The notes beneath the pieces are model-generated. The model was not told the origin of the DNA. It saw only the letters and a program-made list of their open reading frames with translations, and did not search any database. A stretch of 39,265 bases of DNA, from positions 1-39,265 of the forward strand of contig CAMDHY010000031.1 of assembly GCA_945898215.1 (NCBI GenBank), in the 5' to 3' direction. The position numbers and the translations under genes were made by a program. Shown here one piece after another: positions 32,272 to 39,265 of this stretch; the stretch's first letter is position 1, and the number at the start of each line of letters is the position of its first letter. The stretch is from Pseudoxanthobacter soli DSM 19599 (GTDB taxonomy: Bacteria > Pseudomonadota > Alphaproteobacteria > Rhizobiales > Segnochrobactraceae).

Positions 32272-32463
32272 TCAGGCGCGGTCGACGGTCTTCTTGATCG
32301 CGTCCTTGGCGTCGCCCTTCAGCTGCTGGGCCTCGCCCTTGCGCTCCTGCAGCGCACCCTCGACTTCCATCTTCGGATTGTCCATCGCACGGCCGGCGGC
32401 CTGCTTCACGTTCCCGACGGCTTCGTTGGTGACGCCCTTGATCTTGTCCGTGGTGCTACCCAT
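32272..32463 (-). CDS. CsbD-family stress protein
   Basis: A 63-residue, highly charged helical protein: MGSTTDKIKGVTNEAVGNV, then KQAAGRAMDNPKMEVEGALQERKGEAQQLKGDAKDAIKK. The NEAVGNVKQAAG and KGEAQQLKGDAKD motifs define the CsbD family, which is often induced under general stress in alphaproteobacteria; the molecular role is not established. The start at 32463 has GAGAGGAGA upstream; a much longer frame through 33714 is only an overlap with the diguanylate cyclase gene. A single-gene unit with its own terminator. Confidence 0.92.
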   Translation of the reverse strand: MGSTTDKIKGVTNEAVGNVKQAAGRAMDNPKMEVEGALQERKGEAQQLKGDAKDAIKKTVDRA

Positions 32464-32582
32464 GGTCGTATCTCCTCTCGCCAACCGCGCTCCGTTGCGC
32501 TCGGGAGAAGAACGGCGGAGCCGGCAGGATGGTTCCCCGCCCGTTGGCTGATTGACGGCTCCGACGCTCCGGTGCTCGCCGT

Positions 32583-33536
32583 TCACGACGCGGACGGATC
32601 CTCGTCCCGGCATTCGGGCAGAAAGCGGACGCAGTTCCGGCCGGCCGACTTGGCGAGATAGAGGGCCTCGTCGGCGCGGCGCATCACGTCCGAGATCGAG
32701 GTGTCGCCGGGGCAGATCACCCCCACCCCGATGCTCGCGGTCACGCTCAGCGTCTCCGGGCCGGACCGGATCGACAGCTGCTCGATCTCCAGCCGCAGCT
32801 TCTCGGCCGCGACCCGCGCCCCCGCGGCGTCTGTCCCGGGCAGCATGCAGACGAATTCCTCTCCCCCGATGCGCGCCAGCACATCGCAGGCGCGCAGCAC
32901 GTTGAAGCCGACCATCGCCACCTTCCGCAGCACCTCGTCGCCGGCAGGGTGGCCGTTCTCGTCGTTGATGACCTTGAAATGATCGAGGTCGATCATCAGC
33001 ACGGACAGCGCCCCGCCGAACCGCGTGACGCGCGAGAACTCGATCGCCGCAAACTCGTCGAGGAACCGCCGGTTCGGAATGCCCGTCAGGGCGTCGGTCG
33101 CGGCCAGCCTGGCGACGTCCAGCTCCGCGAGCTTTCGGTCCGTGATGTTCATGTGGGAGACGACCGCCCCGTCGGTGGCCGTCGAGTCCCGTCGACGCAG
33201 GGGGCTGACGCGCGCCAGGAACCAGCGCAGCTCCGTCGGCGAGTGACAGGGGTACTCGATCTGGAAGAGGTCGTTTTCGCCCCGCAGCACCGCCCGCAAC
33301 CCCCGTAGGAACTCCGGCGCCTCCAGCGCGGCGAGCCCTGTCGAGGACCGGCAAACGTCGAGGTAGCTGACGCCGATATGGTCGACGACATCGCCGTTGG
33401 AATTGGCCGCCGTGAAGTCCTTCCAGGTCTGGTTCACCGCGACGATGACACCGTCCGGATCCACGACGCAGATGTGGGAGGTGAGTGCATCGATGACGGC
33501 GACCGCGAAGCCGCCGTCCAGCATGGCATCCCTCAT
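32583..33536 (-). CDS. PAS-GGDEF diguanylate cyclase
   Basis: 317 residues, apparently cytosolic (no membrane segment). Residues about 10-135 are a PAS sensor (ICVVDPDGVIVAVNQTWKDF...) with a PAC-like end (VVSHMNITDRKLAELD). Residues about 140-310 are a GGDEF domain: DALTGIPNRRFLDE, IDLDHFKVINDENGHPAGDEVL and the active site GGEEF (224-228). The inhibitory I-site RACD (215-218) lies exactly five residues before GGEEF, so product inhibition is likely. It makes cyclic di-GMP in response to a signal sensed by PAS. No cofactor residue is obvious. An alternative start at M5 is possible. Separated from csbD by 119 bases. Confidence 0.95.
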   Translation of the reverse strand: MRDAMLDGGFAVAVIDALTSHICVVDPDGVIVAVNQTWKDFTAANSNGDVVDHIGVSYLDVCRSSTGLAALEAPEFLRGLRAVLRGENDLFQIEYPCHSPTELRWFLARVSPLRRRDSTATDGAVVSHMNITDRKLAELDVARLAATDALTGIPNRRFLDEFAAIEFSRVTRFGGALSVLMIDLDHFKVINDENGHPAGDEVLRKVAMVGFNVLRACDVLARIGGEEFVCMLPGTDAAGARVAAEKLRLEIEQLSIRSGPETLSVTASIGVGVICPGDTSISDVMRRADEALYLAKSAGRNCVRFLPECRDEDPSAS

Positions 33537-33961
33537 TCAGCAGTCCCCCAGTTGACGCTGACAGCAAGTGTTGCGGGAAATCGATAATGCCAGCACAAGG
33601 ACGCGATACCTCGGTGCGCCTCATGCTTTGCCGTGGGGAGATGCGAGATGATGAAATTTCAGTCAAGTCGATAACGACGCTAGGACAGAGGGAAATGCGA
33701 AAAATAATTGACAATTCGAGGAACTTATATTTTCGGAACGATACAGTTGTTCGCGCGTTGTAATGTTTAAATTTTGTTTTTGTTCCGGCTTTCAGTTTTT
33801 TGCTACACTTGGCCGGCGGGCCGACGTGGTGTGCCGTCCTTGGGGTCGACCTCCGCGCTCAGGTATCACCGTGTCGTCGGTCACACGCCGTTGCGCCGGC
33901 TGCCGCGCCTCGCTACTCAGGCCGCGACCGTGGGCCGGGTCAGGCTGCGGAGGGCAAGTCC
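33537..33961. promoter_or_regulatory. 425-base intergenic region with an AT-rich island
   Basis: Divergent spacer between the diguanylate cyclase and arfB. I see no protein gene or RNA gene in it. About 33690-33800 is strikingly AT-rich for this genome and includes AATTGACAATT, a perfect palindrome at 33706-33716 that contains TTGACA (33708-33713). TATATT and TTTAAATTTTG follow. The spacing of TTGACA to a -10 is not ideal, so exact promoters are not fixed. The right part (33810-33950) returns to high GC. Confidence 0.45.
33949..33954 (+). promoter_or_regulatory. arfB: Ribosome binding site deciding the arfB start
   Basis: GGAGGG, 7 bases before the GTG at 33962. It favours the short product over the frame that opens at 33800. 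Confidence 0.75.
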
Positions 33962-34390
33962 GTGGCGCGCATCCAGATCACAGCGAAGATCGACCTCGAC
34001 GAGGGCGAACTCACCGAGCGCTTCGTGCTGGCGGCGGGGCCGGGCGGGCAGAACGTCAACAAGGTCTCCACCGCCGTCGAGCTGCGCTTCGACGTGGCGC
34101 GCTCGTCGTCGCTGCCGGAGCGGGTGCGCGACCGGCTGCTCGTCCTCGGCGGCCACCTGCTGACGCAGGACGGCGTCCTCATCATCAACGCCCGCAGCCA
34201 CCGCACCCAGGAGCGCAACCGCGCCGACGCGCGGGCGCGGTTGGCCGCCCTGATCGAGAAGGCCTGCGAGCCCCCGCCCCCGCCCCGCCGCAAGACTCGG
34301 CCCACCCTCGCCTCCAAGAAGCGCCGCCTCGAGACGAAATCCGCCCGCGGCACCATCAAGAAGCACCGCGGCCGCCCTGGCGAGGAATGA
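33962..34390 (+). CDS. arfB: Alternative ribosome-rescue factor / peptidyl-tRNA hydrolase ArfB
   Basis: 142 residues from a GTG start with a strong ribosome site; E. coli ArfB (YaeJ) has 140. The N-terminal domain carries the catalytic GGQ (28-30) in FVLAAGPGGQNVNKVSTAVELRFD, which hydrolyses peptidyl-tRNA on stalled ribosomes. The C-terminal tail is very basic and helical (RRKTRPTLASKKRRLETKSARGTIKKHRGRP), as needed to enter the empty mRNA channel. It lacks the tandem domains of release factors, so it is not a truncated prfA or prfB. Confidence 0.93.
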   Translation: MARIQITAKIDLDEGELTERFVLAAGPGGQNVNKVSTAVELRFDVARSSSLPERVRDRLLVLGGHLLTQDGVLIINARSHRTQERNRADARARLAALIEKACEPPPPPRRKTRPTLASKKRRLETKSARGTIKKHRGRPGEE

Positions 34391-34442
34391 CCGCCGGATT
34401 TGGCTGGCAGCCGCCACCGTCTGCCCCGGTCGCTGGCTCGCC

Positions 34443-36158
34443 TCAGGCCGAAAAGTCCATCCGCAGGATCGCGGTGCGACCGTCGCTGCGCGTGCTGACG
34501 CGGTCGGGATGCACGGCGGTGAGGAAGTTCGCCAGGCCATAGGCGAACGACTCCTCCTCGACGAGGTTGCGTCGCCGCAGGTGCCGCTCCGGCGTGCGCA
34601 GCACGCTGCCCTCGTAGGCGAGTTCCACCGTCAGGTCGACGTCGTCGTAGCTGATGCTGGCTGCGAGCGTCTGCTCGAGAATGCCCGCCGCCCGCAGTTC
34701 CCGCACCGCCTCGGCGGCGCTCTCGGTGGCGCGCGACAGCACGTCCGGGGCGATCTTCCACGCCCGGCCGCGCTCACCGAGGATGCGCAGGAACTCCTCA
34801 AGGCTGGCGCTTCCGTCGGCGAGGCGAAGGCTGGCGCGGCGGCGGATGCCGATGCGGAAGAGCAGCGTCAACAGCACCGAGGCGAACACCCCCGTCGCCA
34901 GCACGCCGCCGGTGAAGGTGTGAACCGCCTGCGGCAGGTCGGCAAAGTAGGTCGGGTACACTTTCGTGCCGAGCGCGAGCAGCAGCGACAGGCCGATGAC
35001 GAAGGTCGCCCGGATGTCGATCGTGCGCGAGACCATGATGCCGATGCCGCCAGCGATCATCAGCGAGGCGGAGAAGACGAGCAGCCCACCGGCAACCGAT
35101 AGTGGCAGCGCCAGGAAGAACGCCCCGACCTTCGGCGTCAGCGCGGCGACGACGAGGATGGCCGCGCAGGCGTAGGCGATCGAGCGGCTCGTCGCCCGGG
35201 CCGCGCTCGACACGCCGACGAGGCTCGGCGCCGCGTTGAGCCCCGGCGCGCCGGCGAGGCCCGCCACCATGCAGCCAAGGCCGTCGGCGAGCGCGCCGCC
35301 CTTCAGCGTGCGCATGTCCGGCCGCTTCCAGTCGGAGTCGTTGAGCTTCTGGCAGGTCGTCACGACGCCGATGGTGCGCAGCGTCGCGGCAATCGCCGCC
35401 GCCAGGAAGGCCGGCAGCACGGCCGGTTCGAAGCTGTAGGCGAGGAAGCCCGGATCGGGGAGCGCCAGCCAAGGCGATCCGGCGAGCGCCGCCCAGTGCT
35501 GCGGCGACACCAGGCCGCCGGCGACCGCCACGGCGACCCCCGCGACGAGCGCGGCGAGCGAGCAGACGAGGCGCAGGAAGCCCGTCGCCCAGACGCTGAG
35601 GCCAATGCCGACGCACAGTGTCACCGCCGCGGCGGCGAGGTGAGCGGCGTAGTTCAGCGCGCCCGCTTCGTAGGCCTCGACCGCCAGCGCCTGGCTCACC
35701 CCGACGAGGCCGAGCTCAATGCCGACGATGCAGACGATGAAGCCGCTCACTGCCGGCGGAAACAACCCGCGCAGCGGTCTCAGGAAGCGCGACAGCACGA
35801 CTTCGACGGCCCCCGCGAAGATCGTCATGCCGAACACCGCCGGAAGGCCTCCCGCCTCTGCGGCGAGCACCGAGGGCCCGAGATAGATCGCGGAGTAGAC
35901 CGGTACTGCGAGATAGCCCGAGCCGACCGGGCCGCGCGGCAGCGCCTGCAGCACCGCTGCCGCCGCGAGCGCCAGCATGGCGAACGACAGCATCGACAGC
36001 ACTACCGCCTCCGGCGCCTTCGCCGCGCGCACCACCACGACGACCAGCACCAGATAGACCGAGACCAGCACGGCGTGCTGCAGTCCGAGCGCCAGCAGCT
36101 TCAGCGGCGGCGGCGTCTCGTCGACGGCGTAGTCGAGTTCCTCCGGTCGCCGCGTCAT
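34443..36158 (-). CDS. NCS2-family nucleobase permease with a soluble C-terminal domain
   Basis: 571 residues. The first ~440 form a uracil/xanthine-permease-type (NCS2) transporter with multiple helices. The family QH motif is in LLALGLQHAVL, and the conserved core is TTCQKLNDSDWKRPDMRTLKGGALADGLGCMVAGLAGAPG followed by SLVGVSSAARATSRSI. The substrate may be a purine, pyrimidine or a related compound; specificity residues do not decide it. The last ~127 residues are soluble and not part of ordinary NCS2 proteins (usually 430-500 residues). They read like a degenerate GHKL/anti-sigma-type ATPase fold (ESAAEAVRELRAAG, ISYDDVDLTVELAYEG, GLANFLTAVHPDRVS), without an evident ATP-binding N-box. 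Confidence 0.85.
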   Translation of the reverse strand: MTRRPEELDYAVDETPPPLKLLALGLQHAVLVSVYLVLVVVVVRAAKAPEAVVLSMLSFAMLALAAAAVLQALPRGPVGSGYLAVPVYSAIYLGPSVLAAEAGGLPAVFGMTIFAGAVEVVLSRFLRPLRGLFPPAVSGFIVCIVGIELGLVGVSQALAVEAYEAGALNYAAHLAAAAVTLCVGIGLSVWATGFLRLVCSLAALVAGVAVAVAGGLVSPQHWAALAGSPWLALPDPGFLAYSFEPAVLPAFLAAAIAATLRTIGVVTTCQKLNDSDWKRPDMRTLKGGALADGLGCMVAGLAGAPGLNAAPSLVGVSSAARATSRSIAYACAAILVVAALTPKVGAFFLALPLSVAGGLLVFSASLMIAGGIGIMVSRTIDIRATFVIGLSLLLALGTKVYPTYFADLPQAVHTFTGGVLATGVFASVLLTLLFRIGIRRRASLRLADGSASLEEFLRILGERGRAWKIAPDVLSRATESAAEAVRELRAAGILEQTLAASISYDDVDLTVELAYEGSVLRTPERHLRRRNLVEEESFAYGLANFLTAVHPDRVSTRSDGRTAILRMDFSA

Positions 36159-36171
36159 CCCCTCGCCCCGC

Positions 36172-36186
36172 TCCGACGTCGTCGGA
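36172..36186. promoter_or_regulatory. Palindrome in front of the permease gene
   Basis: TCCGACG-T-CGTCGGA, a perfect 7-bp inverted repeat with one central base, 13 bases before the ATG at 36158. It could be an operator or a small mRNA hairpin near the ribosome site. In GC-rich DNA such palindromes also arise by chance. Confidence 0.35.
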
Positions 36187-36234
36187 CCGAGACGCTAACA
36201 GTCCAGCGCCGGCCCGGCCGGCCGAATGCGCCCC

Positions 36235-37827
36235 TCAGCGCTTGCGGTCGCGCAGGATCTCGCGGGCGGCGTTGTGGCCGGGGGCGCCGGTGACGCCGCC
36301 GCCCGGATGGGTGCCGGAGCCGCACATGTAGAGCCCCGGCAGCGGCGCCCGGTAGTCGGCGTTGCCGAGAACGGGCCGCGCCGAGAAGATCTGGTCGAGG
36401 CCGAGCTGGCCGTGGAAAATGTCGCCGCCGAGGAGCCCGAAGGTGCGCTCCAGATCGAGCGGGCTCATGATCTGCCGGCCGAGGACGGAGGCCGCGAAGC
36501 CCGGCGCCGCCTTGTCGACGGTGGCGATCATCAGGTCCGCGACTTCGTCGCGGTGGTCGTCCCACGAGGCGCCGTTCGGAAGCTCCGGCGCGACGTGCTG
36601 GCAGAACAGGCTGGCGACGTGCTGCCCCGCCGGCGCGAGGCTGTCGTCCAGCGTCGAGGGGATCAGCATCTCGACGATCGGCGCCTTCGACCAGCCGTGG
36701 GTGCGGGCGTCGAGGAAGGCGCGGTCCATGTAGGCAAGGTTCGGCGCCATGATGATGCCGGCGGTGTGGTGGTCGGCGACCGTCCGCCCGGGCAGGCAGG
36801 AAAAGCTCGGCAGCTCCGAGAGCGCGACGTTCATGCGGAAGGTGCCGGAGCCGTTGCGCCAGCCGCCGATGCGGCGGCGGAAGTCGTCCGGCAGCACGGC
36901 CGGATCGACGAGGCGCTCGAACAGGAGCTTGGGGTTGAGGTTCGAGACGACGATCGGCGCGCGGATGGTCGTGCCGTCCGAAAGCACCGCGCCGGCAGCG
37001 CGGCCCTTCTCGACGATCACCTCGGTGACGGCGGCATCGACGTGGATGGCGACGCCCTTTTCGGCGCAGGCCCGCGCCATCGCCTGGGTGATTGCCCCCA
37101 TGCCGCCGATGGCGTGGCCCCACACCCCCTTCTTGCCGTTCACCTCGCCGAAGCAGTGGTGCAGCAGCACGTAGGCGGTGCCGGGCGTGTAGGGGCTGGC
37201 GTAGGCGCCGACGACGCCGTCGAAGCCGAGCGCCGCCTTGATCGGCGCGCTCTCGAACCAGCCGTCGAGATAGTCGCCGGCCGACTTGGTGAAGATCTCC
37301 AGCAGTTCGCGGCGCATGGTGAGATCGAGCCCGCGCATGCGGTTGCCGATCTTGCCCGCCTTGATCAGCTCCGGAAGCGCCGACAGCCAGCCGCCCTCGA
37401 CGACGTTCGGTGGCGTCTCCAGCACGAGATCGCGCAAGAGGTCGGCGACGATGTCGAGGCGCTCGCCGTACGCGTCGAGCCTTGCGGCGTCCTTCGCCGA
37501 GAAGCGTGCGACTTCCGCCTTCGTGCGGCCGGGGCCGACGCAGAAGTGGCCGCCGTCTTCCAAGGGCAGGAAGTTCGACATCCGCCGCTCGACCACCTTG
37601 AGGCCGTGGCGGGGGAGGTCGAGGTCGCGGATCACCTTCGGGTTGAGCAGCGACACCGTGTAGGCGGCGACGGAGTTGCGGAAGCCCGGGTGGAACTCCT
37701 CCGTCACCGCCGCGCCGCCGACGACGCCGCGGCGCTCCAGCACCGTCACCCTCAGGCCGGCGGAGGCGAGGTAGTACGCGCAGACGAGCCCGTTGTGGCC
37801 GCCGCCGATGATCACCGCGTCGGTCAT
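36235..37827 (-). CDS. FAD-dependent oxidoreductase, phytoene-dehydrogenase-like (PYROXD2 type)
   Basis: 530 residues from the ATG at 37827 (MTDAVIIGGGHNGLVCAYYLASAGLRVTVLERRGVVGGAA), where the dinucleotide-binding GxGxxG motif begins at residue 8. The C-terminal FAD motif is LPGLYMCGSGTHPGGGVTGAPGHNAARE. These features fit the NAD(P)/FAD amine-oxidase/phytoene desaturase superfamily and, more closely, PYROXD2-like proteins. No carotenoid genes are near, so carotenoid synthesis is unlikely. It lies 46 bases after the Rieske oxygenase gene on the same strand, so both probably act in one catabolic route, possibly oxidation of an amine or a ring compound. The substrate is unknown. Confidence 0.88.
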   Translation of the reverse strand: MTDAVIIGGGHNGLVCAYYLASAGLRVTVLERRGVVGGAAVTEEFHPGFRNSVAAYTVSLLNPKVIRDLDLPRHGLKVVERRMSNFLPLEDGGHFCVGPGRTKAEVARFSAKDAARLDAYGERLDIVADLLRDLVLETPPNVVEGGWLSALPELIKAGKIGNRMRGLDLTMRRELLEIFTKSAGDYLDGWFESAPIKAALGFDGVVGAYASPYTPGTAYVLLHHCFGEVNGKKGVWGHAIGGMGAITQAMARACAEKGVAIHVDAAVTEVIVEKGRAAGAVLSDGTTIRAPIVVSNLNPKLLFERLVDPAVLPDDFRRRIGGWRNGSGTFRMNVALSELPSFSCLPGRTVADHHTAGIIMAPNLAYMDRAFLDARTHGWSKAPIVEMLIPSTLDDSLAPAGQHVASLFCQHVAPELPNGASWDDHRDEVADLMIATVDKAAPGFAASVLGRQIMSPLDLERTFGLLGGDIFHGQLGLDQIFSARPVLGNADYRAPLPGLYMCGSGTHPGGGVTGAPGHNAAREILRDRKR

Positions 37828-37873
37828 GGACCGCCCACCTGTGCCGAGACTATCGCTGAAAACGTCGAGAGGA

Positions 37874-39103
37874 TCAGCCGAGCACGGCCGCCCGATGCTG
37901 GCTCCAGCCACGCGCGGGCTTGCGGTCGAGGCGCGTCTCCGGGATCAGCGCCCGCATCTTGCGGGTGAAGTTCCTGAGACACACCTCGCCCGAGCCGAGC
38001 GGGCCGACGGTGTAGCTCGACGAGCCCATGCCGGCCTGCACGCGGTTGATGAGGTCGGTGTCCTCGGCGTTGACCTGCCGGTTGATGCGCCAGTTGAGAT
38101 AGCGCACCGCCTTCATCTCGCGGCGGTCGTCGGGGAGCGCATAGGCGATCTCGCGGATCATCGTCTCGGTCGGCGAGATCGGGATGAACTGCATGAAGTC
38201 GATCTGGTCGGGGTAGATGTCGAAGGCGACGTTCGGCCAGAGCTTGAAGTAGGTCCACAGGCGCTTGCGGCTCTCCGGCAGGTGGGCGACGTCGGGCATC
38301 CAGTGCTGGTAGGCGCGCTCGGAGCGGTTGCTCGACGGCTGGTCGCGCAGTTGCCCCCACATCTTGTCGACGAAGTCCTCCGCCTCGATGCCGTAGCCCT
38401 TGCCGAACAGGCGCGTCAGGCCGGGGTGGGCGACGGTGATGTGGAGGCCGTCGGAGTAGTTGTCGGCGACGTTCTTCCAGTTGACGGCGCGGGGGCGCAG
38501 CGTCACCCGGCCGAACGGCACGAGCTCCTCCATCCGGTAGGGCTCGAGCTCGTGGGCATAGGGCTTCATCATCTCGGCGACGCTCGGGCCGCCGCCCTCG
38601 AGGCGGATGAAGATGAAGCCGAAGAACACCTCCAGCTCCACCGGCGCGAGGCCGTGCTTGGCCGGGTCCATGCCCTCGAAGCTCGCGCGCTGCGGAATGC
38701 CGAGGAGCTTGCCGTCGAGGCCGTAGCTCCAGGCGTGATAGGGGCAGTTGAGGCGGCCGCCGCAGTTGCCGGAGGGGCCGTCGACGATGCGGGCGGCGCG
38801 GTGGCGGCAGACGTTGTGGAAGCCGCGGATGCGGTCGTCCTCGCCGCGCACCACGACGATCATCTCGCCGAGGAAGTCGAAGGTGTGGAAGTCGCCGACC
38901 TTGGGGATGTCGTTGAGGTGGCAGACCACCTGCCAAGAGGGGCGGAACACCGCCTCCTTCTCGACCTCGAAGAACTCGTCGTCGGTGTAGAGCCAGGCCG
39001 GCAGGCTGGTCTCGTCGGAGGCCGTAATCCCGGTGTTGGACTGCCCGGTATTGGATCCTGCCCCGTGACGCGACAGGGTCCGCGCGAACGCCGCTTCCGT
39101 CAT
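37874..39103 (-). CDS. Rieske-type oxygenase, alpha subunit
   Basis: 409 residues, starting at 39103 with GGGAGGGA upstream; the frame continues to 39256 but the extra part is not conserved-looking. Residues about 55-170 are the Rieske domain with the [2Fe-2S] ligands C99, H101, C120 and H123 (CRHRAARIV...CPYHAWSYG). The catalytic domain has the bridging D214 and iron ligands H221 and H226 in NWKNVADNYSDGLHITVAHPG. It resembles alpha subunits of ring-hydroxylating oxygenases and the quaternary-amine demethylases (glycine betaine or stachydrine type). No reductase or beta-subunit gene is in the window. It is first in a two-gene unit with the FAD enzyme. Confidence 0.93.
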   Translation of the reverse strand: MTEAAFARTLSRHGAGSNTGQSNTGITASDETSLPAWLYTDDEFFEVEKEAVFRPSWQVVCHLNDIPKVGDFHTFDFLGEMIVVVRGEDDRIRGFHNVCRHRAARIVDGPSGNCGGRLNCPYHAWSYGLDGKLLGIPQRASFEGMDPAKHGLAPVELEVFFGFIFIRLEGGGPSVAEMMKPYAHELEPYRMEELVPFGRVTLRPRAVNWKNVADNYSDGLHITVAHPGLTRLFGKGYGIEAEDFVDKMWGQLRDQPSSNRSERAYQHWMPDVAHLPESRKRLWTYFKLWPNVAFDIYPDQIDFMQFIPISPTETMIREIAYALPDDRREMKAVRYLNWRINRQVNAEDTDLINRVQAGMGSSSYTVGPLGSGEVCLRNFTRKMRALIPETRLDRKPARGWSQHRAAVLG

Positions 39104-39150
39104 GACGATCCCTCCCGCCGCGGCGACCCGCCGGCGAAGCCTAGCTGTAA

Positions 39151-39166
39151 CTATACAAATGTATAG
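39151..39166 (-). promoter_or_regulatory. GntR-like palindromic operator upstream of the Rieske gene
   Basis: CTATACAAATGTATAG: perfect 7-bp arms (CTATACA/TGTATAG) around AA, 48 bases before the start codon, in an AT-rich patch within GC-rich DNA. It resembles operators of FadR/VanR-type GntR regulators, which bind TNGTATACNA-like sites. It probably overlaps the promoter (TATAGT on the minus strand). The regulator gene is not in the window. Confidence 0.6.
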
Positions 39167-39265
39167 CAAACGGCGGGGGAGGGGGTCAATCGAGGCGGCG
39201 GGGGACGGATCGCAACAGGCGTGAGGTAGACCGGCGTGGCGGCGGTGTGCCGCCACGCCGGAGGT

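Noticed and set aside
33708-33745. TTGACA with TATATT or GATACA as a sigma-70 promoter
   Set aside because: Spacings of 12 and 26 bases do not fit the 16-18 required, so I list the area only as a regulatory region.
33800-33961. 54-codon N-terminal extension of ArfB
   Set aside because: The extension has no family match, and the GTG at 33962 has a strong ribosome site and gives the standard length.

Overview
The window is very GC-rich (roughly 70% G+C by eye), densely coding DNA. Its gene content points to an alphaproteobacterium, most likely of the Hyphomicrobiales/Rhizobiales type. The pointers are sugar ABC operons with two ATPase genes and a LacI regulator, a PTS-type dihydroxyacetone kinase operon, a glgP-glgB-glgC-glgA-glgX glycogen operon, CsbD, and interspersed palindromic repeats. 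The lineage is an inference from gene style; no rRNA or marker gene is present.

Layout. (1) 1-3086: the 3' part of an N6-adenine DNA methylase gene cut by the window edge, a small secreted protein, and a DUF3616-like exported protein on the other strand. (2) 3343-19090, all on the minus strand: a long catabolic cluster. In the direction of transcription it holds a LacI regulator, xylose isomerase (xylA), a TIM-barrel sugar isomerase/epimerase, a Gfo/Idh/MocA dehydrogenase, a sugar-binding protein, two permeases, a 76-residue two-helix membrane protein and two ABC ATPases. It continues with dhaL, dhaM (EIIA only), a separate HPr, a separate enzyme I, a small helix-turn-helix protein and dhaK. 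Many junctions overlap by 4-8 bases. Two 140-bp palindromic repeats and a strong hairpin sit in the larger gaps. (3) 19320-32144, plus strand: the glycogen operon glgP-glgB-glgC-glgA, then one 1495-residue gene that fuses GlgX and MalQ, then an overlapping TetR/BetI-like regulator. (4) 32213-34390: csbD with a clear intrinsic terminator, a PAS-GGDEF diguanylate cyclase, an AT-rich intergenic island, and arfB (ribosome rescue). (5) 34443-39265, minus strand: an NCS2-type nucleobase permease with an unusual soluble C-terminal domain, and a FAD oxidoreductase plus Rieske oxygenase pair behind a GntR-like palindromic operator.

How the parts may work together. In region 2 an imported sugar or polyol is probably oxidised and/or isomerised by the Gfo/Idh, TIM-barrel and XylA enzymes. 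A PEP-driven phosphorelay (EI > HPr > DhaM > DhaL-ADP > DhaK) phosphorylates a short ketose. The true substrate is not readable from sequence. In region 3, GlgC, GlgA and GlgB build glycogen and GlgP shortens it. The GlgX-MalQ fusion would debranch the limit dextrin and recycle the released maltotetraose in a single polypeptide, an arrangement functionally like the eukaryotic bifunctional debranching enzyme.

The most interesting items are the GlgX-MalQ fusion, the split PEP-dependent Dha kinase relay tied to an ABC sugar cluster, the tiny membrane protein coupled to the permease gene, the NCS2 permease with a possible degenerate ATPase-like tail, and the pair of 140-bp palindromic elements.
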